DNA from: Micromonospora olivasterospora
GTDB lineage: Bacteria; Actinomycetota; Actinomycetes; Mycobacteriales; Micromonosporaceae
NCBI RefSeq assembly: GCF_007830265.1
Contig: NZ_VLKE01000001.1
Coordinates: 6,758,001 to 6,822,000, forward strand
Reading direction: 5' to 3'
DNA length: 64,000 nucleotides
Shown: positions 57,680-64,000 of the stretch, piece after piece
Position numbering within the stretch: position 1 is the stretch's first letter
How the letters are laid out: every line of letters begins with the position of its first letter
Program-made: the position numbers and the translations under genes
Notes under the pieces: model-generated
Told to the model about the DNA's origin: nothing
The model's input: only the letters and a program-made list of their open reading frames with translations
Database searches by the model: none

Positions 57680-58324
57680 TCACGCCGCGCCGCCCGGCTG
57701 CTGCCTGCGGCCCGGCGCCTTCTTCGCCGGCCGGGTCGGCTCCGCGCCGGGCGCTCCGTCCTCGGTACGGCTTATCGTGGCGGGCGGCCTCCGGGCGATC
57801 GCCTTCTTGGCCACGGTCTTCTTGGCCACCGCCTTCTTGGCCACGGTCTTCTTGGCCACCGCCTTCTTGGCCACGGTCTTCTTCGCCACCGCCTTCTTGG
57901 CCACGGTCTTCTTCGCCACGGTCTTCTTCGCCACCGTCGCGGACCCGGGCGGCGTCGCCGGCTCGGCGGTTCCCGTCGCGGGCCCGCCGGAGGGCGCTCC
58001 CCCGCTCGCGGCGGGCGGGCCGGCCTTGGCCTCCCGGAGCTGGCGCTCCAGCTCGCGCACCCGGCGGGTCAGCTCGGCCACCTCGTCGGCCGTGGCCAGC
58101 CCCACGACGCCGAGCGCACGGTCCACCTCGAAGCGGACCAGCTTGGTCAGCGCCTCCCGGTTGGCCAGGCCGGTGGACAGCAGTTCCTCGGCGAGCGCCT
58201 GGATCTGGGCGGCCGTCGCCCCGCCGGACCCGACCGCCCGGCGGACCACCTCCCGGGCCTTCTTCCGGGGCGCCTCCGTCAGGCCCATGGCCAGTCCGAG
58301 GTAGGCGCGCCACGCGTCCTGCAT
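57680..58324 (-). CDS. Phasin-like protein with lysine-rich repeat tail
   Basis: The 214-residue product has an N-terminal helical domain ([20 protein letters not shown]), a coiled coil ([20 protein letters not shown]) like PhaF-type phasins, and a tail of [12 protein letters not shown] repeats (about residues 131-178), which resembles histone-H1-like DNA-binding tails. This combination suggests a nucleoid- or granule-associated protein. The tail comes from 30-base DNA repeats that may vary in copy number. It is transcribed divergently from the SCP2-like gene. The function is inferred. Confidence 0.7.
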   Translation of the reverse strand: MQDAWRAYLGLAMGLTEAPRKKAREVVRRAVGSGGATAAQIQALAEELLSTGLANREALTKLVRFEVDRALGVVGLATADEVAELTRRVRELERQLREAKAGPPAASGGAPSGGPATGTAEPATPPGSATVAKKTVAKKTVAKKAVAKKTVAKKAVAKKTVAKKAVAKKTVAKKAIARRPPATISRTEDGAPGAEPTRPAKKAPGRRQQPGGAA

Positions 58325-58434
58325 GCCTGAGTCCTTCCACGGGTGGGATCTGCAGGTGCCACGCTACCGGGCCCCCCGCGCCGCCCATTGCGGTACGGTG
58401 CCGGGAACGGGCGTGGCGTGCGTGAGGAGACGAT

Positions 58435-58773
58435 GTGGCCAGCGTGGACGAGTGCCGGCAGGCGTTGCAGGAACTGGCCGGCCGGCTGGAGCGCAACGCC
58501 GAGACCGTACGGGAGCACGTCGACCTGGACCGGACCCTGGCCTGCCGGATCACCGACCTGGACACCGCGTTCCACGGCCGCCTCGCCGACGGGTGCCTGG
58601 TCGACCTGGCCGACGGCGACGACCCGAAGGCGAAGATCGCCCTGAGCACCAGCAGCGACGACCTGCTGGCCCTCGTCCGTGGCGAGCTGGACATCACGCG
58701 CGCGGTCGCGTCCAGGCGGGTCTCGATCAAGGCGAACCCGTTCGACCTGATGAAGCTCCGCAAGCTGCTCTGA
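58435..58773 (+). CDS. SCP2-like sterol-binding-domain protein
   Basis: The 112-residue product (MASVDECRQALQELAGRLER) has a small SCP2-type fold (DGCLVDLADGDDPKAKIALS, SSDDLLALVRGELDITRAVA, SIKANPFDLMKLRKLL). Such proteins bind lipids, but the bacterial function is usually unknown. It is on the plus strand, divergent from the phasin-like gene, and ends at a repeat block shared with the end of the HAD gene. Confidence 0.75.
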   Translation: MASVDECRQALQELAGRLERNAETVREHVDLDRTLACRITDLDTAFHGRLADGCLVDLADGDDPKAKIALSTSSDDLLALVRGELDITRAVASRRVSIKANPFDLMKLRKLL

Positions 58774-58775
58774 AC

Positions 58776-58857
58776 ACGGCCGCGACGGTGCGGTCGAATC
58801 TGGACCCGGCCGCGACGGTGCGGTCGAATCTGGACCCGCCCGCGACGGTGCGGTCTA
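58776..58857. repeat. 30-base triple tandem repeat
   Basis: Three units with CGCGACGGTGCGGTC spaced by 30 bases (58781, 58811, 58841) lie between the convergent SCP2-like and HAD genes. They could form part of a terminator or be a variable-number tract. Confidence 0.8.
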
Positions 58858-59880
58858 GGCGTCAGCCGGCCAGGCCGAGGGCGGCCAGGGCCGCGCCGGC
58901 CCCGGCGAGGCGGGCCGCACCCGCGGACCAGCCCCGGCGGCCCAGCCGACGGCGCAGAGCGCCGCGAGGGCGTCCAGGGTCCGGCCCGCCCCGGCCAGCT
59001 CCAGCCCGCCGTCGCGCACCGTCACGGACCAGCCGCCCGTCTCCGCCGCGCCGGGCACCCGCACCGCGGCCGCCGGGTCGAACAGCCCGGCCAGGTCGCA
59101 GGACACGTACGTCGGGCGGCGCTGCGGCGGGGCGGCGAGCAGCTCGGGCACGTCGCTGACGCCGGTCAGCACCAGCAGGCTGTCGAGGCCGGCGCGGCGC
59201 GCCCCCTCGATGTCGGTGTCCAGCCGGTCGCCCACCACCAGGGCGCGTCCCTGTCCCGCCCGCCGGGCGGCGGTGCCGAACAGCGCCGGCTCGGGCTTGC
59301 CGACCACCACGTCGGGCTCCCGGTCCAGGGCGGTCCGCAGCACGGCCACCAGGGACCCGTTGCCCGGTAGCGGGCCCCGCCCACTGGGCAGCGTCCGGTC
59401 GGTGTTCGTGGCGATCCACAGCGCGCCGGCCCGCACCGCCAGGGACGCCTCGGCCAGCTCCGCCCAGCCGACCTGCGGACCGTACCCCTGCACCACCGCG
59501 GCCGGGGACTCGTCGGCGCGCGACACGGGTCGCAGCCCCACGGCGGCGATCTCGGCGCGCAGCGCGTCCGCCCCCACGACCAGGACCGCGGCCCCGGCGG
59601 GCAGCCGGTCCCGCAGCAGCTCGGCGGAGGCGGCCGCGGACGTCAGCACCTCCTCCGGGCGGGCGGGCACACCCATCCCGGTGAGCAGGTCGGCGACCTC
59701 ACTGGAACGGCGCGAGGCGTTGTTCGTGGCATAGACGACCGCCCGCCCCTCCGCATGCAGCCGGCCGACCGCCTCCACGGCGCCGGGAATCGGCCGGTCG
59801 ATCAGGTAGATCACCCCGTCCAGGTCGAAGACGACCAACGAGTACCCGTCAACCAGCCGACCCCCGGCGTCCCGCGTCAC
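58855..59880 (-). CDS. HAD-superfamily phosphatase (NagD/glycerol-3-phosphate type)
   Basis: The 341-residue protein has HAD motif I VFDLDGVIYLIDRP, motif II in YATNNASRRSSEV, Lys in VVVGKPEPALF, and DRLDTDIEGARRAG as motif IV. Its place matches Rv1692 of M. tuberculosis, a glycerol-3-phosphate phosphatase. The C-terminal about 60 residues are an extra region rich in Gly, Pro and Ala. Its start overlaps the preceding TPR-RGG gene by 4 bases. Confidence 0.88.
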   Translation of the reverse strand: MTRDAGGRLVDGYSLVVFDLDGVIYLIDRPIPGAVEAVGRLHAEGRAVVYATNNASRRSSEVADLLTGMGVPARPEEVLTSAAASAELLRDRLPAGAAVLVVGADALRAEIAAVGLRPVSRADESPAAVVQGYGPQVGWAELAEASLAVRAGALWIATNTDRTLPSGRGPLPGNGSLVAVLRTALDREPDVVVGKPEPALFGTAARRAGQGRALVVGDRLDTDIEGARRAGLDSLLVLTGVSDVPELLAAPPQRRPTYVSCDLAGLFDPAAAVRVPGAAETGGWSVTVRDGGLELAGAGRTLDALAALCAVGWAAGAGPRVRPASPGPARPWPPSAWPADA

Positions 59881-62534
59881 CGCTGGTCCGCGCCCGAGGA
59901 GCGGGAGTCGGCGGGCCGCTCCGAGTCAGTCGTTTCCGACTCCGCGCCCGCCGGCTCCGCAGCCTCCGCACGGGTGGCGGCCGCGTCGTCGGTCAGCTCG
60001 TCGGCGGCCAGGTCGTCGGCGTACCCGCCGTCCCGGTCACCGTCCTCCTCGCCGCCAGCCGCCGCCGGCCCGTCGACGTCGTCCCGGCCCCGCTCGTCGG
60101 GGTGCGCCTCGTCCTCGGTCGCCGGCCGGTCGGCTAGGCCCGTGAGGTCGGCGTCCGGCTCGGCCGGCACCGCGCCCGGGGTGCCCGGCCCGGCGGCGAT
60201 CTCCTCCGGCTCCTCGTCCTCGTCGCCCTCGATCAGCACCCCGTCGAGCTCCAGCAGCCGCTCGGCGGCGTCCGTCTCGCCCTCGGCGTCGACTTCGGCA
60301 GCCCGGGAGAACCACTCCCGGGCCTCCTCGCGCCGGCCCACGGCGAGCAGCGCGTCGGCGTACGCGTACCGGAGCCGACCGGCCCACGGCTCGGTCGCCT
60401 CGTTGGTCAGCTCGCGGACCTGGAGCATCGCCACGGCGGCGTCCTTCTGGCCCAGGTCACCGCGCGCCCCGGCGGACACGATCAGCAGCTCGATGGCCAC
60501 GGACTTGTCCAGCTTCTCCCGGTCGGCACCCCGGAACAGGTCGATCGCCCGCTCCGGGCGCCCCAGCGCCCGCTCGCAGTCCGCCAGGACGGCCAGGTGG
60601 CTCTGCAGCCCGGTCATCCGGTGGTACGTCCGCAGCTCGGCGATCGCCGTCTGCCACTCCCCCGCGTGGTACGCGGCCAGCCCCACCGCCTCGCGGACGG
60701 CGGAGATCCGGGACGCGAGCCGACGGGCGGCCAGCGCGTGCGCCAGCGCCTCCGCCGGGTCCTCGTCGATCAGCTGACCGGTCGCGACCAGGTGCCGGGC
60801 GACGGTCTCCGCCACCGGCTTGGCCAGCGACAGCAGTTCGGCGCGGACGGTCGAGTCCAGGTCGGTCGCGACGATCTCGTCGGGCAACGCCGGAGCGTCC
60901 GGCCCACGGTCAGCCCCGGCCGTCTCGGCCCGTTCCCGGCGGTCCTGCGGAGCGCCCTCGCGGCGCCGCTCGTCGAAGCCCCGGCGCTCACCCTGACCGG
61001 GCCGCTCACCGCGGAACCCACCCTCACGGCGCTCACCGCCCCGGAAACCGCCCTCGCGGCGCTCACCGCCACGGGAACCGCCGTCACGGCGCTCACCGCC
61101 GAACCCGCCCTCACGCCGGTCGCCACCGCGGAAACCGCCGCCTTCGCGGTCGCCACCACGGAAACCGCCCTCACGGCGCTCACCGCCGCGGAACCCACCG
61201 TCGCGGTCCCCGCCACGGAAACCGCCCTCACGGCGCTCACCGCCACGGAAACCGCCGCCTTCGCGGTCGCCACCACGGAAACCGCCCTCACGGCGCTCAC
61301 CACCACGGAACCCACCGTCACGGTCACCGCCACGGAACCCACCCTCGCGGTCACCACCGCGGAAGCCGCCCTCACGGCGCTCACCGCCACGGAAACCACC
61401 GTCACGGTCGCCACCGCGGAACCCGCCCTCACGGCGCTCACCGCCACGGAACCCACCATCCCGGTCGCCACCGCGGAACCCGCCCTGGCGGCCCTCACCA
61501 TCCCGGCGGTAGCCGCCCTCGCGACGCTCACGGAAGCCACCGTCACGCGGGCCATCACCCTCGCGGCGGAAACCGCCCTCACGCGAACCCGAGCGGAAGC
61601 CGCCCTCACGGCGCTCGCCGCCGAACCCGCCCTCACGCCGGTCGCCACCGCGGAAACCGCCGCCTTCGCGGTCGCCACCGCGGAACCCGCCCTCACGGCG
61701 GTCACCGCCACGGAATCCACCGTCACGGTCACCGCCACGGAAACCGCCCTCACGGCGCTCACCGCCACGGAAACCGCCGCCTTCGCGGTCGCCACCACGG
61801 AAACCGCCCTCACGGCGCTCACCACCACGGAAACCGCCCTCACGGCGCTCACCGCCACGGAAACCACCATCCCGGTCACCGCCCCGGAACCCGCCCTGGC
61901 GGCCCTCACCATCCCGGCGGTAGCCGCCCTCGCGACGCTCACGGAAGCCACCGTCACGCGGGCCATCACCCTCGCGGCGGAAACCGCCCTCACGCGAACC
62001 CGAGCGGAAGCCGCCCTCACGGCGCTCGCCGCCACGGGAGCCACCCTCACGGTCACCACCGCGGAAGCCGCCCTCACGGCGCTCGCCGCCACGGGAGCCA
62101 CCCTCACGGTCACCACCGCGGAAGCCGCCCTCACGGCGCTCGCCGCCACGGGAGCCACCCTCACGGTCACCACCGCGGAAGCCGCCCTCACGGCGCTCGC
62201 CGCCGCGGAAGCCACCCTCACGGTCACCACCGCGGAAGCCGCCCTCGCGGCGGTCGCCGCCGCGGAAGCCACCCTCACGGGTGTCACCGTCACGCCGGAA
62301 GCCACCACCGGCAGGCCGGGCGTCGTCCCGGGAGCGGAAGCCGCCCTCGCGGCGGTCACCGCCGCGGTAGCCGCCATCCCGGCCACCGCCGTAACCGCCG
62401 CGCTGATCGCGCGACCGGTCGTCGCGGTCGCCACGGTACGGCTGGCGGTCGTCGCGACGTGGCGCGCCGCCGCTCCGCTCGGTTCGGTCTTCGTAACGAC
62501 GGGGACGGTCTCCGTCCCGCGGTCCTGAACTCAC
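59877..62534 (-). CDS. TPR protein with long Arg-Gly repeat N-terminus
   Basis: From GTG 62534 (SSGPRDGDRPRRYEDRTERS) the 885-residue protein has an N-terminal low-complexity part of about 520 residues made of GGFRGGDREGG and GGERREGGFRGG units, like RGG boxes of RNA-binding proteins. A helical TPR-like domain follows (about residues 545-750; DEDPAEALAHALAARRLASR, VAIELLIVSAGARGDLGQKD), then an acidic Asp/Glu-rich C-terminus. The TPR part matches the Rv1691-type neighbour of tlyA; the RGG extension appears special. It is the first gene after the rRNA operon. RNA or ribosome association is inferred. A long segment is duplicated within the repeats (around 61490-61640 and 61905-62060). Confidence 0.8.
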   Translation of the reverse strand: MSSGPRDGDRPRRYEDRTERSGGAPRRDDRQPYRGDRDDRSRDQRGGYGGGRDGGYRGGDRREGGFRSRDDARPAGGGFRRDGDTREGGFRGGDRREGGFRGGDREGGFRGGERREGGFRGGDREGGSRGGERREGGFRGGDREGGSRGGERREGGFRGGDREGGSRGGERREGGFRSGSREGGFRREGDGPRDGGFRERREGGYRRDGEGRQGGFRGGDRDGGFRGGERREGGFRGGERREGGFRGGDREGGGFRGGERREGGFRGGDRDGGFRGGDRREGGFRGGDREGGGFRGGDRREGGFGGERREGGFRSGSREGGFRREGDGPRDGGFRERREGGYRRDGEGRQGGFRGGDRDGGFRGGERREGGFRGGDRDGGFRGGERREGGFRGGDREGGFRGGDRDGGFRGGERREGGFRGGDREGGGFRGGERREGGFRGGDRDGGFRGGERREGGFRGGDREGGGFRGGDRREGGFGGERRDGGSRGGERREGGFRGGERREGGFRGERPGQGERRGFDERRREGAPQDRRERAETAGADRGPDAPALPDEIVATDLDSTVRAELLSLAKPVAETVARHLVATGQLIDEDPAEALAHALAARRLASRISAVREAVGLAAYHAGEWQTAIAELRTYHRMTGLQSHLAVLADCERALGRPERAIDLFRGADREKLDKSVAIELLIVSAGARGDLGQKDAAVAMLQVRELTNEATEPWAGRLRYAYADALLAVGRREEAREWFSRAAEVDAEGETDAAERLLELDGVLIEGDEDEEPEEIAAGPGTPGAVPAEPDADLTGLADRPATEDEAHPDERGRDDVDGPAAAGGEEDGDRDGGYADDLAADELTDDAAATRAEAAEPAGAESETTDSERPADSRSSGADQR

Positions 62535-62574
62535 AGGTACATCCTTCCTGATTGCACCGCGACCGGCGCTACGC

Positions 62575-62610
62575 AGTCGAGGGCCGACCCTGCTGGGGCG
62601 GCCCTCGACT
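62575..62610 (-). terminator. rRNA operon terminator
   Basis: AGTCGAGGGCCG (62575-62586) pairs perfectly with CGGCCCTCGACT (62599-62610), directly past the 3' end of the 5S gene. It is the likely terminator of the rrn transcript. Confidence 0.85.
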
Positions 62611-62619
62611 GGAAAGAAT

Positions 62620-62737
62620 GTCCGGCGGTGTCCTACTCTCCCACACCCTCCCGAGTGCAGTACCATCGGCGCTGGAGGGCTTAGCTTCCGGGTTCGGAAT
62701 GTAACCGGGCGTTTCCCCTCCGCCATGACCGCCGTAA
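62620..62737 (-). rRNA. rrf: 5S ribosomal RNA
   Basis: Read on the minus strand, the 118-base gene begins GTTACGGCGGTCATGGCGG and ends near AGGACACCGCCGGAC, with the conserved CCCGGTTACATTCCGAACCC loop region. It lies downstream of 23S in the usual order, ending close to the terminator. The end points are accurate to a few bases. Confidence 0.95.
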
Positions 62738-62821
62738 CACTATCGACATATCAAACAACACCAAAAACATGGTCTGCTGTTCGCTTGTCGGGAATCACAC
62801 AGTGGACGCGTAGCACCTTTG

Positions 62822-64000
<1,179 letters not shown>

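Noticed and set aside
60980..62460. CRISPR-like repeated units
   Set aside because: The units are adjacent and in frame with a protein; there are no spacers of constant length and no cas genes in the window.
60597..62528. A 643-codon open frame on the plus strand
   Set aside because: It is the mirror of the RGG-repeat gene on the other strand. Its Thr/Ala/Leu repeats follow from the repeat DNA, with no start context or natural domain.

Overview
The window is high-GC actinobacterial DNA, most likely from Micromonospora or a close relative in Micromonosporaceae. The evidence is the strong G/C third-position bias, frequent GTG starts, the gene order on the right half (rrn - TPR protein - HAD phosphatase - tlyA - ppnK - recN - steA - steB - pyrG - NUDIX - xerD - parA - scpA - scpB - rluB - cmk - der, the same order as the Rv1691-Rv1713 region of Mycobacterium tuberculosis), and an intergenic repeat that I associate with this genus (inference from memory).

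Layout. (1) 1-6.3 kb: a truncated secreted-protein gene, a small hypothetical gene and the sbcD-sbcC nuclease pair. (2) 6.4-33.1 kb: an accessory island built from several nested or adjacent mobile elements. It holds four tyrosine recombinases in two related pairs, two copies of one IS701-family insertion sequence, an ISAs1-type remnant and several broken genes. It also holds a set of conflict or defence genes: a remnant of a DUF499-type ATPase, a frameshifted Mrr-like restriction endonuclease, a caspase-EAL fusion with a small EACC1-like partner, a five-gene operon (Crp/Fnr regulator, class III cyclase-like protein, P-loop NTPase, unrecognised coupling protein, Pycsar-type 2TM effector), and an XRE - ImmA/IrrE - PIN module. 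The island ends at a tRNA-Pro(GGG) gene, with an integrase directly against its 3' end. (3) 33.2-62.5 kb: conserved chromosomal core, almost all on the minus strand, for ribosome assembly, chromosome segregation, cell division and envelope, and nucleotide metabolism. (4) 62.6-64 kb: the 5S gene and the 3' part of the 23S gene of an rRNA operon, minus strand.

How the parts may work together. In the operon at 20.6-25.3 kb, four genes run with 4-base start/stop overlaps, and a cyclic-nucleotide-binding transcription factor sits at its head. A cyclase, an NTPase and a membrane effector read as a sensor - second messenger - membrane-damage circuit, with the Crp-like protein as a possible second reader of the same messenger. 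About 1 kb further on is a predicted protease (caspase fold, His/Cys dyad present) joined to a complete EAL cyclic-di-GMP phosphodiesterase domain and translationally coupled to an EACC1-like protein. These two systems are the most promising candidates for undescribed biology here. The other notable structure is the AbrB-like protein plus tyrosine recombinase pair, which occurs twice, each time followed at similar spacing by a sequence resembling a tRNA 3' end and a short inverted repeat.

All functional statements rest on reading the translated sequence and remembered family features; no database search was run.
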